Assembly: GCA_025060615.1 (NCBI GenBank)
Contig: JANXBS010000004.1
Location: 69,400-108,534 of the forward strand
Source: Anaerolineae bacterium
Lineage (GTDB): Bacteria; Chloroflexota; Anaerolineae; DUEN01
Length of the DNA: 39,135 nt
Direction: 5' to 3'
Position numbers and translations under genes: made by a program. Shown one piece after another: positions 25,233 through 33,541 of the stretch (positions are counted from its first letter, which is position 1; each line of letters opens with the position of its first letter). The notes beneath the pieces are model-generated. The model worked only from the letters and a program-made list of their open reading frames with translations, ran no database searches and had not been told where the DNA came from.

Positions 25233-25262
25233 TTGCCAGTCCGACTTTTGCCGTGTTATAAT
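25233..25262 (+). promoter_or_regulatory. Promoter of the large GT-C-like membrane protein gene
   Basis: TTGCCA (25233-25238, five of six), an 18-base spacer, then TATAAT (25257-25262) preceded by TGT, an extended -10. The expected start is near 25269, giving a leader of about 48 bases to the ATG at 25317. Confidence 0.75.
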
Positions 25263-25316
25263 CCTCGCCGCCCGACCATAGCAGATTATGGCACAACAGC
25301 AGGAAAGCTCTGGGAG

Positions 25317-27488
25317 ATGGACTTGCCCAACGGCCAGATCGGCTCTTCGTCGAAGGGGCGTATCCAACTTGGGCCCTGGGAGGCAAGCCGGCGAGGTCAT
25401 ACGATAGTTTGGATTGCGCTCGCCTATACCTTGCTCACCTTCTTTCTCACCTATCCCACCATCGTCTACTTCCTCTCCGCCATCCCTGGAGATAGCTTCG
25501 ACGGCTGGCAAAACCTCTGGAATCTGTGGTGGATCCGACGAGCGATCTTAGTAGAACACCGTCATCCGTTTTTCACAGATGTGCTATACCACCCCACCGG
25601 CGTCAGCCTGTTGTTCCACACTCTAAACCCGTTTAATGGGCTTTTCTCTTTGCCCGTGCAACTAGCCGCTGGCCTCTTCGCCGCTTACAACAGCGTAGTC
25701 TTCTTCAGCTTTGCCGTTGGTGGCGTGGGCGGATATCTGCTCGCCCGCTCTATGCTCCACCATGTTCCCGAGCCGACTCGCACTTGGGCCGCGTTTTTGG
25801 CTGGCGTTGTCTATACCTTCTCTCCCTTTCACTTCGCTCATTTGCTAGGACACATGCAGGTATTCTCACTGGAGTGGATCCCGTTTTACGCGTTGTATCT
25901 TTGGCGCGGCATAGACCGAGCCCAATATGGACGGTTAACCTGGCGAGACATTGCCTTTCCTGCGCTGTTTCTAGCCTTGATGGCCTTGTGTGACTGGTAC
26001 TTCGTCTTATATTCCCTGCTCTTTACCGGTCTGGCCTGGCTTTATCTGCTTTGGCGCAAACGCCTAACCTGGCGGATTGTGGGCTGGACAGCTGCAGTGG
26101 GAGGCTCATTCGCACTTATGCTCTCTCCTCTGCTCGGACCTATGATCGTTGAGGCGAGCCGCTACGACTTTATGGTGCCTCCAGCGGAGCAAGCATACCT
26201 ATTGTCAGCCGATCTGTTGGCATTTTTGACTCCCCACCAATTCCATCCCCTCTGGGGACAGGCGGCAGCCCGGTTCGCTCGTCATTTCATCAGCTCTGTT
26301 TCAGAACACACAACGTTCGTCGGGTATGTGCCGCTGTTGCTAGGGATATGGGGCATCCGCTGTGGCAACCGGCTGCGTGGCTTCTGGGCGTTGGCCGCGC
26401 TCTCTTTCGCCCTGCTAGCAATGGGGCCGGTATTGCACGTGGCCGGCCGACCACTCCCCATCCTCCTGCCGTACGCTCTTCTGCAACCTCTCCCCATCGT
26501 CCGTATCACCCGCTCTGTCAGCCGTTTCGATGCAATGGTGATGCTTGCGATGGGAGTGCTCGCCGCTGGCGGTTTAGTGGCTCTCATCCGTCGTTTATCG
26601 TCCTTGCGGGGATTCTCATCTGACCCTGAACTGCAATCGGAGATGGCAGGCCGTGTGTGGGAATCTCGCCCTCACTTAATCGCTTTGGCAGTGGTGACGC
26701 TGACCTTGTTCGAGTTCCTGCCAATACCATACCCGATTTCGCATCCCGATACGCCGCCCTGGTACGAGCGGCTGGCGGAAGAGCCGGGAGATTTCGCGAT
26801 CCTAAACCTGCCTATGAACTGGGATCGCCCGGGCTATCTGCTCTATCAGACAGTACATGGCAAGCGATTGACTGCAGGCTACATCTCGCGAGAGGACCCG
26901 CGCACGCTGGTCGAACGCGCGCCAGGATTGCAGCAACTACGCCACCTAGGGCCCGACGTGATCAACCAGGACTTGGAACAGATCGGACGCAGCGTGCTCA
27001 CCTGGTTGAACGTACGATATGTGGTGCTAGATCGATATCAGATGCCCGGCGAGCGCGAGCGAGAAGGGACAATCCGATACGCTCGCGCAGCGCTGGCTGG
27101 GCTCTCTCCTATTTACGAGGACGAGCGGCTGACGGTCTACCGCGTTGAGCCGCCGGCTACCCCGCAGCCCTTCCTGGTCCTGGGCATCGGTTGGGGAACA
27201 CGTGAGGTCGATGGCGAGACGCCCTGGCGGCGAATTACAGGGGAAACCACGCTACTGATCTACACGGAAACGCCAATCACCGCAAGACTGTATGCTGTCG
27301 CCCGAGGGGAAACAGAAAGGGTGTCTCTCAAGGTTCGAACTCCCGCCGGTGACGCGATTCTATATATCCTCAACTCCCAGCCACGGGAGATCAAAGTGGG
27401 GCCTCTGATGCTGGAACCCGGCCTACATGTCATCAGGCTCTCAGCCGACAGCCCAGCCTGGCTCACCGGGCTGAATCTGGTACGCTGA
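25317..27488 (+). CDS. Large multi-span membrane protein, GT-C glycosyltransferase-like
   Basis: A 723-aa membrane protein with a basic N-terminus, about twelve hydrophobic spans and a C-terminal soluble region of about 230 residues. The first outer loop, PGDSFDGWQNLWNLWWIRR, carries acidic residues where GT-C enzymes have their catalytic aspartate. Other visible blocks are YHPTGVSLLFHTLNPFNG, YTFSPFHFAHLLGH and LCDWYFVLYSLLF. It is only distantly like the three tandem paralogues at 9681-14865. The ATG at 25317 is the first in-frame start after the predicted transcription start; AGGAAAG lies about ten bases upstream. It stands alone, divergent from ftsY and convergent with the RNase H gene. 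Sugar transfer on the outer membrane face is inferred. Confidence 0.75.
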   Translation: MDLPNGQIGSSSKGRIQLGPWEASRRGHTIVWIALAYTLLTFFLTYPTIVYFLSAIPGDSFDGWQNLWNLWWIRRAILVEHRHPFFTDVLYHPTGVSLLFHTLNPFNGLFSLPVQLAAGLFAAYNSVVFFSFAVGGVGGYLLARSMLHHVPEPTRTWAAFLAGVVYTFSPFHFAHLLGHMQVFSLEWIPFYALYLWRGIDRAQYGRLTWRDIAFPALFLALMALCDWYFVLYSLLFTGLAWLYLLWRKRLTWRIVGWTAAVGGSFALMLSPLLGPMIVEASRYDFMVPPAEQAYLLSADLLAFLTPHQFHPLWGQAAARFARHFISSVSEHTTFVGYVPLLLGIWGIRCGNRLRGFWALAALSFALLAMGPVLHVAGRPLPILLPYALLQPLPIVRITRSVSRFDAMVMLAMGVLAAGGLVALIRRLSSLRGFSSDPELQSEMAGRVWESRPHLIALAVVTLTLFEFLPIPYPISHPDTPPWYERLAEEPGDFAILNLPMNWDRPGYLLYQTVHGKRLTAGYISREDPRTLVERAPGLQQLRHLGPDVINQDLEQIGRSVLTWLNVRYVVLDRYQMPGEREREGTIRYARAALAGLSPIYEDERLTVYRVEPPATPQPFLVLGIGWGTREVDGETPWRRITGETTLLIYTETPITARLYAVARGETERVSLKVRTPAGDAILYILNSQPREIKVGPLMLEPGLHVIRLSADSPAWLTGLNLVR

Positions 27489-27531
27489 AGCTATCGTTGT
27501 GATCGCAGGTCACCTCAGCACGAGGCAACTT

Positions 27532-27981
27532 TCAATGTCCCAATACTGCCACTGACCACGACCGCGGTTGATGTTGTAACACAATCTGGCCGAATCGCTG
27601 CAAGAGGACTTGTGCTTTCAACCAGCGTTGCCGCAAGCGATCATTGCGGACGCGCCAACGCCCACTTAACTGGTTAATCACCAGTTGGCTATCGCCTCGT
27701 ACCTCCAAGCGTACCCGAGCGGGATCTTGTCCCATACTCTCCAGGCGCTGTAAAAGCGCTTCTAAGGCAGCATTCAGGGTCTCGTACTCCGCCTCGTTGT
27801 TGGTCATTTGGGGGCCTAAGCATAGCCGATGCACCTCTGGCACCTGCCCAGGCCAAAGAAAGGCGTAGCTGCCATATCCAGGGCCGGGATTTCCCACGCT
27901 GCCACCATCGAAGATCACGACAAGGGCGGGTTCAGCATGTTGTGCCTCTGATCCGGCTGGAACGCGAGCTGCTTCAGTCAT
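27532..27981 (-). CDS. RNase HI-like protein with unusual C-terminus
   Basis: RNase H fold protein, 149 aa. Three acidic catalytic positions are visible: Asp25 in FDGGSVGNPGPGYG, Glu63 in NNEAEYETLNAALEAL, and Asp97 in VRGDSQLVINQL. The C-terminus reads IVLQHQPRSWSVAVLGH and stops, where RNase HI usually has a PRxxNxxAD(A)LA motif with the fourth acidic residue; that residue is missing. The other two frames at the 3' end do not restore it, so a simple frameshift is unlikely. The ATG at 27981 overlaps the stop of the metallo-hydrolase gene (ATGA), so the two are coupled. It may cut RNA-DNA hybrids, or be a related reduced-activity family. Confidence 0.82.
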   Translation of the reverse strand: MTEAARVPAGSEAQHAEPALVVIFDGGSVGNPGPGYGSYAFLWPGQVPEVHRLCLGPQMTNNEAEYETLNAALEALLQRLESMGQDPARVRLEVRGDSQLVINQLSGRWRVRNDRLRQRWLKAQVLLQRFGQIVLQHQPRSWSVAVLGH

Positions 27982-28841
27982 GCCGCCACATCCCGCGGCT
28001 GGCGCACCATCTCTGACCGAAACCGATCGTATAAATAGAAAAGGTTGGCCAGATGCAGTTGCTGCACTAAGCCTCCTAGCGGGATGCGCGATTTGCCGCA
28101 TGATTCGATGTCCAACCGCGTTAACGCCTGTCGAGGGCGGCCGGCCTGCACATGCTCCCGCACTAACCCCTGAATGGTCTCCAGGTACTTTAGGTTGCTC
28201 TCAATCGCCTCGTTGATCTCGCCTCGCAACAGCACTTCACCGTGCCCTTGCACGATGCTCTCCAGCGGCATCTCCTGGATCATACGCAGGGACTCCGCTA
28301 ATGACTCTGGATCGCCCCCGACGATGTACGGCACTGGCATCATCACGTCGCCGGTGAACAGCACCTTAGGCTCTTTTACATACACCATCGTCAGATCTGA
28401 GCTATGTCCGGGCGCGTGCATAGCGATGATGGTCTTATCCCCCAGATGAAGCGTCAACGTATCATCGAAGACGATCTCAGGAATGGCCAATTCCACCTCG
28501 GCCAAGGCTGGAGTGTGCTTCTTAGCCTCATCTAGGCCGCTCTGCCCCACTTTGAGCAACATCTCACGACACCGCTTGTGGCAGATCGCCTTTGCTGGAG
28601 AGAAGAGATAAAGCCCATTGACGTGATCAGCATGATAATGGGTGATCACTACATAGCGCACCCCACCAGGCTTCAGGCGTTCGGCAAAGCTGCGCAGCTC
28701 ACGAGACTCCTGAGGAAACGGCAAGGTATCTACAATGACTATCCCCTCTGTGGTCACGATTACGCCAGCTGTCACCTGGGCATAGAGGCCGCTGATGAAC
28801 ACGTAGATGTCATCGGCAATACGCTCCCGGTAGATCGGCAC
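27978..28841 (-). CDS. Metallo-beta-lactamase-fold hydrolase
   Basis: Cytoplasmic metallo-hydrolase of 287 aa. The zinc motif HxHxDH is THYHADH (His68, His70, Asp72, His73). Later ligands are in APGHSSD, LFTGD and IVQGHGEV. The fold also covers glyoxalase II, lactonases and quinoprotein-relay-type proteins; the substrate cannot be read from the sequence. The start is GTG at 28841 with GAGGG eight bases upstream. A near-consensus promoter and a hairpin leader precede it, and it is coupled to the RNase H-like gene downstream. No signal peptide is seen. Confidence 0.88.
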   Translation of the reverse strand: MPIYRERIADDIYVFISGLYAQVTAGVIVTTEGIVIVDTLPFPQESRELRSFAERLKPGGVRYVVITHYHADHVNGLYLFSPAKAICHKRCREMLLKVGQSGLDEAKKHTPALAEVELAIPEIVFDDTLTLHLGDKTIIAMHAPGHSSDLTMVYVKEPKVLFTGDVMMPVPYIVGGDPESLAESLRMIQEMPLESIVQGHGEVLLRGEINEAIESNLKYLETIQGLVREHVQAGRPRQALTRLDIESCGKSRIPLGGLVQQLHLANLFYLYDRFRSEMVRQPRDVAA

Positions 28842-28866
28842 CGACTAACCCTCATAAGACAGGATG

Positions 28867-28892
28867 AGGCGGCGACTAAGGGGCCGCCGCCT
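28867..28892 (-). promoter_or_regulatory. Hairpin at the 5' end of the metallo-hydrolase leader
   Basis: A perfect 8-bp inverted repeat AGGCGGCG/CGCCGCCT with a 10-base loop. It begins about five bases after the predicted transcription start (near 28897), so the transcript would carry a stem-loop almost at its 5' end, a known way to slow 5'-end-dependent decay. Function inferred. Confidence 0.6.
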
Positions 28893-28903
28893 GGACTTTG
28901 ATC

Positions 28904-28932
28904 AACATAGCACAAAGGAATAGCTATGTCAA
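28904..28932 (-). promoter_or_regulatory. Promoter of the metallo-hydrolase / RNase H-like gene pair
   Basis: Minus-strand TTGACA (28932-28927, exact consensus), a 17-base spacer, then TATGTT (28909-28904) with TGC before it, an extended -10. The expected start is near 28897. The preceding gene ends at 28978, so the pair has its own promoter. Confidence 0.72.
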
Positions 28933-28977
28933 GACTTTCAACGAAATTAGATAACTAACGGGAAAACGGCAATAATC

Positions 28978-30567
28978 CTAACGACGGTGCTCGCGTGGCC
29001 AGTCAGGCAGTATCCATGGAATCTGGTAAAGGGGCGGAGGCGGCGCCAACAGATACACATCTACCCAGCGATACCACAATTCTAGGTTGTGATCCTCAAA
29101 TCCTAGGTCAATATGTCGGCCGCGGATCAGCCCTCCAGTATCGGCCGCATCGGCGAGGCCATACCCTGGGATATATACCTTGCTACCCAGCTTGATCAGA
29201 GAGGGATCTACTGCCACAATGCCTTTGCGCAGCTTCCAGCCCAGCCGGGTACGCCCGAAATAATCGTCATCTAAAGATATCCCTGCCGTCGAAGGCGAAT
29301 ACGACGTAGCCAACATGCGGATCTTGCGCCAGTAGGTGATAGAACCTTCGGGCGTCTCCAGCGTACGCAGGACGATTTTCCGCCCATACGCGATCACACG
29401 GGTGATGGGCTCCTGAGCCACCCACTCATCTTCCAGCGTGCGGCTCACAAGTTGGCCATCATGATATACCGCGCGGAACCGCCGCTTGATCAACCCCTCC
29501 TGGCCTGCGACATCTATCCGCCGCTGATCAATCTCCAGCTCGTCATCAGGGACCCAGGCGATGGGATAAGAGATCGCATCCTGCTCGATCTCAATGCGTT
29601 CGCTCACCCTCGTGATGGACACCGTCAGACTGGGTTTCAACTCCGCCGAGAGGGACGGCTTCACGATATCAGCGGCACCGAGGACGATCCCTAGCTCCGC
29701 CAGGGCATCAGCCACTATGCGCTGTCGGGTTCTCGTGCGGATCTCGCGCCCATCCACGTGCACTGAGAAGGGCACTGAACGCTCGATATACACGCGAAGG
29801 CCGGGCACCACCTGGCTTCCCAGCTCAGGACGCGCCAGATCGCCAAGGTACAGGATCACCTGCTCACGCAACAACGCCTCTCCAACGGTGCGGGCAGTGG
29901 TGCGGATAATGTACTCCGCGTTGCCGTCCCGGACGCGTAGGGGAACCGCGTGACGGATGGCGACATGAAGGGGGCGAACTTCCAGGCGAGCCCAGGAAAG
30001 GCCAGCAAGGCCAGACATTCGCGTGGGAGACATGACTGGAAGCGGCAGAGGAGTGTCCAGGCTGGCAATCGGCCGCCCATCCACCTGAATTTCATCGTAG
30101 GGGGAGGAGGGAACCCCAGCCTCGTTAAGCAAATCACGTAAGGTGCGCGCCTGGGCATGCATGTGAAACACCTGGCCATTTACATCCAACTGAACTGGCC
30201 GCGCTCGCCGCACTGTGACTGTCAGCCCCGACGACACAGGGGTGTTGAGGCCAGGTTGCACCAGGTCTTGGGGATGTACCTGCATCCCCAGCTCCTCCAG
30301 CAAACCGGCTACCGTCCTTTGATGCGTGCGCAACGCAAGGCTCTGTCCATCCACGGTCACTATGACCGGGATGCCCGTCGCCCAGTACAGCCGGCTACCC
30401 GCCCAGACCATCGCCAGCAGACACAAGAAGGCAAGCCAGAGACGCCCAGAGACAGGGATAGCCATTCTCCATCCGGGAGACCTCGACAGGGGCACAGCAT
30501 GCTGTGCCTCTATGGGCTGCGCTCCTACAACCGTAGGCCACTGACTTCGCCCCACCCATCGCGTCAT
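28978..30567 (-). CDS. Cell-wall protein with DUF348 repeats, G5 and 3D domains
   Basis: A 529-aa protein of the YabE/RpfB-like architecture. A transmembrane or signal-anchor helix lies at about 43-63. Then come DUF348 repeats (for example VTVDGQSLALRTHQRTVAGL, LDVNGQVFHMHAQARTLRDL and VHVDGREIRTRTRQRIVADA), a G5 domain (about 335-400) and a C-terminal 3D domain (about 418-507) with its three aspartates in the DAADTGG...RHIDLGF block (Asp473, Asp476, Asp487). The 3D fold resembles the MltA lytic transglycosylase barrel, and such proteins act on peptidoglycan outside the cell. The ATG at 30567 lies 15 bases after the redoxin gene; a GGAG is about twelve bases upstream. A start at 30465 nearer the membrane helix is possible. 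Confidence 0.87.
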   Translation of the reverse strand: MTRWVGRSQWPTVVGAQPIEAQHAVPLSRSPGWRMAIPVSGRLWLAFLCLLAMVWAGSRLYWATGIPVIVTVDGQSLALRTHQRTVAGLLEELGMQVHPQDLVQPGLNTPVSSGLTVTVRRARPVQLDVNGQVFHMHAQARTLRDLLNEAGVPSSPYDEIQVDGRPIASLDTPLPLPVMSPTRMSGLAGLSWARLEVRPLHVAIRHAVPLRVRDGNAEYIIRTTARTVGEALLREQVILYLGDLARPELGSQVVPGLRVYIERSVPFSVHVDGREIRTRTRQRIVADALAELGIVLGAADIVKPSLSAELKPSLTVSITRVSERIEIEQDAISYPIAWVPDDELEIDQRRIDVAGQEGLIKRRFRAVYHDGQLVSRTLEDEWVAQEPITRVIAYGRKIVLRTLETPEGSITYWRKIRMLATSYSPSTAGISLDDDYFGRTRLGWKLRKGIVAVDPSLIKLGSKVYIPGYGLADAADTGGLIRGRHIDLGFEDHNLELWYRWVDVYLLAPPPPLYQIPWILPDWPREHRR

Positions 30568-30582
30568 CGTGCAATGAGCTCC

Positions 30583-31116
30583 TCAGCGCATTTCACGCAC
30601 GATGGTGCAACCGTATGGCTCTGTCTCAGGCTGAGGCACCAAGCGCCCGGCCAGGATCGCCGAGAGCGCTTCCTCCAGGTAGTTGCGCTCAGGCACGCGC
30701 TTGCGGAACGTCCGGTCATCCACTGCGCCGCGATAGCGTAAGACCCCCTCGCGATCTACCACGAACACATGCGGGGTCGTCAATGCGCCATACAGATCGG
30801 CTACGACGTTGCCGCGATCCCTCAAAATTGGGAAGAGCAGCCCGCGCTCAGCCTTCGCCCGACGGATCTCCTCATCACCGTAGTGGCTGTTGGAGTCAAT
30901 CGCCAACAGAGCGATCCCCTCACGAGCCCACTGCTGGCACCGCCGGTTGAAATATTCATCTAGCTCCTTCGAAACAGGGCACTCGGCCGACCAGAAGTTC
31001 AGGACGACGACCTGGCCTCGGTAGTCAGCCAGGCAATGCATCTGGCCTTCAGTGTCCGGCAGACGGAAATCGGGCGCGAGTTGGCCGATCGCAGCGTTTT
31101 CTCGGGTCCCTTCCAT
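30583..31116 (-). CDS. Redoxin (AhpC/TSA-TlpA-like) with CxxS motif
   Basis: Thioredoxin-fold protein, 177 aa: GQLAPDFRLPDTEGQMHCLA, VVVLNFWSAECPVSKELDEY, TTPHVFVVDREGVLRYRGAV. The active site is Cys46-Pro-Val-Ser49, so the resolving cysteine of a CxxC is replaced by Ser. A further cysteine near the C-terminus (GCTIVREM, Cys170) is typical of this subfamily. No signal peptide is visible. The ATG at 31116 has a strong AGGAGGG, but 14 bases away, and it overlaps the stop codon of the preceding hydrolase gene; no closer in-frame start exists. Likely peroxide reduction or thiol exchange; the partner is unknown. Confidence 0.85.
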   Translation of the reverse strand: MEGTRENAAIGQLAPDFRLPDTEGQMHCLADYRGQVVVLNFWSAECPVSKELDEYFNRRCQQWAREGIALLAIDSNSHYGDEEIRRAKAERGLLFPILRDRGNVVADLYGALTTPHVFVVDREGVLRYRGAVDDRTFRKRVPERNYLEEALSAILAGRLVPQPETEPYGCTIVREMR

Positions 31117-31134
31117 GAATTTGACGTTACCCTC

Positions 31135-32253
31135 CTATGGCTTTCCTTTCACATACCGGTCAAAAAAGGCGATAGACCGCCGCATGGCGGCGTCAAAGTT
31201 GTTGGAGATGTTGTGGTTATCCCCTTCGTACAGGTATAGTTCTACCACCCCGCCGGCTTGCTGGATCTGATCAGCCAACTTCTGGGAGAACTCTACAGGT
31301 ACATTGGTATCCCCTGTCCCATGATGTAACTGGATCGGGCCAGAGAGATCTGCTACGTAGGTGTTTGGCGAAATGGAAGCCCAAAATGTGGGGTTCGCTT
31401 CGGGAGAGCCATACTGGGCCACTAACTCCTCTCGCCAGCGGCGAGCCGTGGAGGGGATCGCCGAGCCGGCTGGCCGCCGTGACCATCGCGCCATTAGATC
31501 GGGGTAAGAAGCGACGACCCCTGCCCAGATCACTCCCGCTTTAATGTCCTTCGAGATCACCATCGCCCGCAGGGTAATGTGTCCACCCATGGAATGCCCC
31601 CACATACCAATGCGGTTGAGGTCGGCGTCGGGATAGCGCTTGATCGAAGCCACGGCGTTCAGCACATCTATGGTGTAGTCGGGGGTGCCGTATCCTCCTC
31701 GCGCCTCCCCTTCCGAGTTGCCATGTCCACGATAGTCCGGACGAAAGACGATGTACCCATTGCGGGCGAAAGCGTCCACGTAAGCCACATAGCGTTCCGT
31801 CGTACGATACTGGCTCGGAGGGATATAGCCGTGGTTGAAGACGATGACAGGCCAGCCAGTGGCCGGCTTTTCACCTTGAGGAACGGTCAGCAGCGCGTAA
31901 ATCTTCAGCCCATCGGAGCGGTACGATGCGATATAGCGGTTATAGTTAGAACCTGGAGCTAGGGTTTCTTCGATGGTGATCTCACTCCCTGGGTATTCCC
32001 GAGCCCGCATAGCCTCAATAGCGAGAGGATGCAAAGGCGTAGGAGAGGGGGTGTTGGTAGGCGTAGGCGTCCACGTGGGTGTCGGCGTGAGGGTAGCTGT
32101 AGACGTCGGCTGAACCGTCGCAGTCGGAGTGGAGACGAGGGCGACCACCTGGGTCGGCGTGAGGGTTGGGCCTGGCCGTGCAGCACGTCCGCAGGCGGCG
32201 AGGAACACTGTCCCAACGAGGAGGACAGCCCACCAGGGAAAGCCCTTGCTCAC
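31135..32253 (-). CDS. Lipoprotein alpha/beta-hydrolase (S9 peptidase/esterase type)
   Basis: Exported hydrolase, 372 aa from the start chosen here. The N-terminus SKGFPWWAVLLVGTVFLAAC is a lipoprotein signal with lipobox LAAC, followed by a Thr/Pro-rich spacer of about 65 residues and an alpha/beta-hydrolase domain. The nucleophile motif is GHSMGG, the acid is probably in HGTGDTNVP and the histidine in EGDNHNIS. FNHGYIPP and RPDYRGHGNSEG are typical of dienelactone-hydrolase/prolyl-oligopeptidase relatives. The GTG at 32253 has GAGAGGGAA upstream; starts at 32298 (ATG) or 32352 (TTG) would add a polar leader before the signal. It lies between iolG and the redoxin gene. Substrate unknown. Confidence 0.85.
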   Translation of the reverse strand: MSKGFPWWAVLLVGTVFLAACGRAARPGPTLTPTQVVALVSTPTATVQPTSTATLTPTPTWTPTPTNTPSPTPLHPLAIEAMRAREYPGSEITIEETLAPGSNYNRYIASYRSDGLKIYALLTVPQGEKPATGWPVIVFNHGYIPPSQYRTTERYVAYVDAFARNGYIVFRPDYRGHGNSEGEARGGYGTPDYTIDVLNAVASIKRYPDADLNRIGMWGHSMGGHITLRAMVISKDIKAGVIWAGVVASYPDLMARWSRRPAGSAIPSTARRWREELVAQYGSPEANPTFWASISPNTYVADLSGPIQLHHGTGDTNVPVEFSQKLADQIQQAGGVVELYLYEGDNHNISNNFDAAMRRSIAFFDRYVKGKP

Positions 32254-32384
32254 CGCTTCAGTTCCCTCTCTCAGCAGGTCTTCTCGGTCTGCCGTCATAC
32301 ATGGCGCTATCTTACCGTTGCCTTGGCTTTTAGGCTGTAACTCTTGCCACAATCGTAATTGCGCTCGGCGGCGAGAGGTCTGGT

Positions 32385-33401
32385 CTATCCGATCTCCGCC
32401 AGCCGTACTGGCCGACCCTCGACTAGCGATTTGCGGGCCGCCAGTCCCATCACCACTGGAACACGTCCATCCTTCCCGGTCACCGGTGGCGCGCTACCGG
32501 TTCGCACACTTTCGAGAAACGCTCGCATCTCTGCGAGGTAGGATTCAGCATACCGCTCAACGAAGAAGTAAAGCGGCTTAGGACCATGCACCCCATCCGC
32601 TTTGCTCACCACCGCACGATGTGGGGTATGGTTAGAGACGGCCACCATCCCGGCCGAGCCGAACACCTCAACGCGCTGGTCGTAGCCATACACTGCCCGG
32701 CGGCTGTTGTCAATAGTGCCTAGCGCGCCGCTGGCGAAGCGCAGCGCCACCAGCGCCGTGTCCACATCTCCGACCTCACCAATAGCTGGATCAATCAGCA
32801 CCCCACCCATCGCATACACTTCTATCACCTCTTCATCCATCAGGTAGCGGGCCATATCGAAATCGTGAATCGTCATGTCTAGGAAAATTCCTCCAGAAAC
32901 CTTGATGTACTCGATCGGTGGGGGTGCTGGATCGCGGCTGGTGATGCGCAGAAGGTGCGGCGTGCCGATCTCACCAGAGGCGACAAGCTCGCGCGCTCGC
33001 TGGAAACTGGGGTCGAACCGCCGATTAAAGCCCACCTGGAAGATTACACCCGCCGCCTCCACCGCAGCCAGCGCTCGGTCGATGGCAGCCAGATCATGGG
33101 AGATGGGCTTCTCACAGAAGATATGCTTGCCCGCAGCGGCTGCCTCCTCGATAATGCGAGCATGAGTATCCGTAGCCGAGCAGATGACCACAGCCTCAAT
33201 AGAGAGGTCCTCTAGCAACTCTCGATAGTCGGACACCGCTCGCGAGAGGCGGCAGGCCGCTGCACACGCCTGCGCCGCGTCTAGGCGAGGATCAGCGACG
33301 GCCACCAAGCGGGCATCCGGGAGTCGAAAGGCTAAATGTTCTGCATGGAGCCGGCCGATACGGCCAGTGCCGATGACAGCGACGGTCACTGGTTCAGACA
33401 T
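32385..33401 (-). CDS. iolG: Inositol 2-dehydrogenase-like oxidoreductase (Gfo/Idh/MocA)
   Basis: NAD-dependent dehydrogenase, 338 aa, oxidising myo-inositol to scyllo-inosose, the first step of inositol breakdown. The Rossmann loop is GTGRIG (11-16). The catalytic set of the family is present: Lys98 in CEKPI, Asp175 and His179 in GGIFLDMTIHDFDMARYL. FQVGFNRRFDPSF is characteristic of the IolG branch. The ATG has GAGGTG six bases upstream. It follows iolE after a 349-base gap holding a terminator-like hairpin and a short leader ORF. Neighbouring iolE, iolA and iolD support inositol rather than another sugar; the substrate is still inferred. Confidence 0.88.
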   Translation of the reverse strand: MSEPVTVAVIGTGRIGRLHAEHLAFRLPDARLVAVADPRLDAAQACAAACRLSRAVSDYRELLEDLSIEAVVICSATDTHARIIEEAAAAGKHIFCEKPISHDLAAIDRALAAVEAAGVIFQVGFNRRFDPSFQRARELVASGEIGTPHLLRITSRDPAPPPIEYIKVSGGIFLDMTIHDFDMARYLMDEEVIEVYAMGGVLIDPAIGEVGDVDTALVALRFASGALGTIDNSRRAVYGYDQRVEVFGSAGMVAVSNHTPHRAVVSKADGVHGPKPLYFFVERYAESYLAEMRAFLESVRTGSAPPVTGKDGRVPVVMGLAARKSLVEGRPVRLAEIG

Positions 33402-33431
33402 AGGTGTTCACCTCAGAAATGCTTCAGAGCC

Positions 33432-33460
33432 AACAAAAGCTGAGGGATGAGCCCCCTCAG
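33432..33460 (-). terminator. Terminator-like hairpin between iolE and iolG
   Basis: On the minus strand CTGAGGG/CCCTCAG forms a perfect 7-bp stem with a 7-base loop, followed directly by CTTTTGTT. It lies about 290 bases after iolE and 31 bases before iolG. It may end the iolD-iolE transcript or act as an attenuator controlling iolG, because no separate iolG promoter was found between it and the start codon. Confidence 0.6.
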
Positions 33461-33483
33461 TTCACCTTAATAAAGACGGCCAT
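33457..33483 (-). CDS. Possible leader peptide (8 residues) before iolG
   Basis: ATG at 33483 encodes MAVFIKVN and stops at TGA (33459-33457). It has a strong ribosome site, AGGAAGGTG, six bases upstream (33498-33490). The stop codon lies inside the 5' arm of the terminator-like hairpin at 33432-33460, so a ribosome reaching the end would cover that arm and stop the hairpin forming. The geometry is that of a translation-coupled attenuator. The peptide has no obvious run of regulatory codons, and the call rests on position only. Confidence 0.3.
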   Translation of the reverse strand: MAVFIKVN

Positions 33484-33541
33484 CTTCTTCACCTTCCTGA
33501 CGAAGGTGGTTCGGAAGGAGTGAAGTAAAGGCACAGTGACG

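Noticed and set aside
27331-27348. AGGTTCGAACTCCCGCC, resembling the T-arm of a tRNA
   Set aside because: It lies inside a clear coding frame of the membrane protein, and no acceptor stem, D-arm or anticodon arm can be formed around it.
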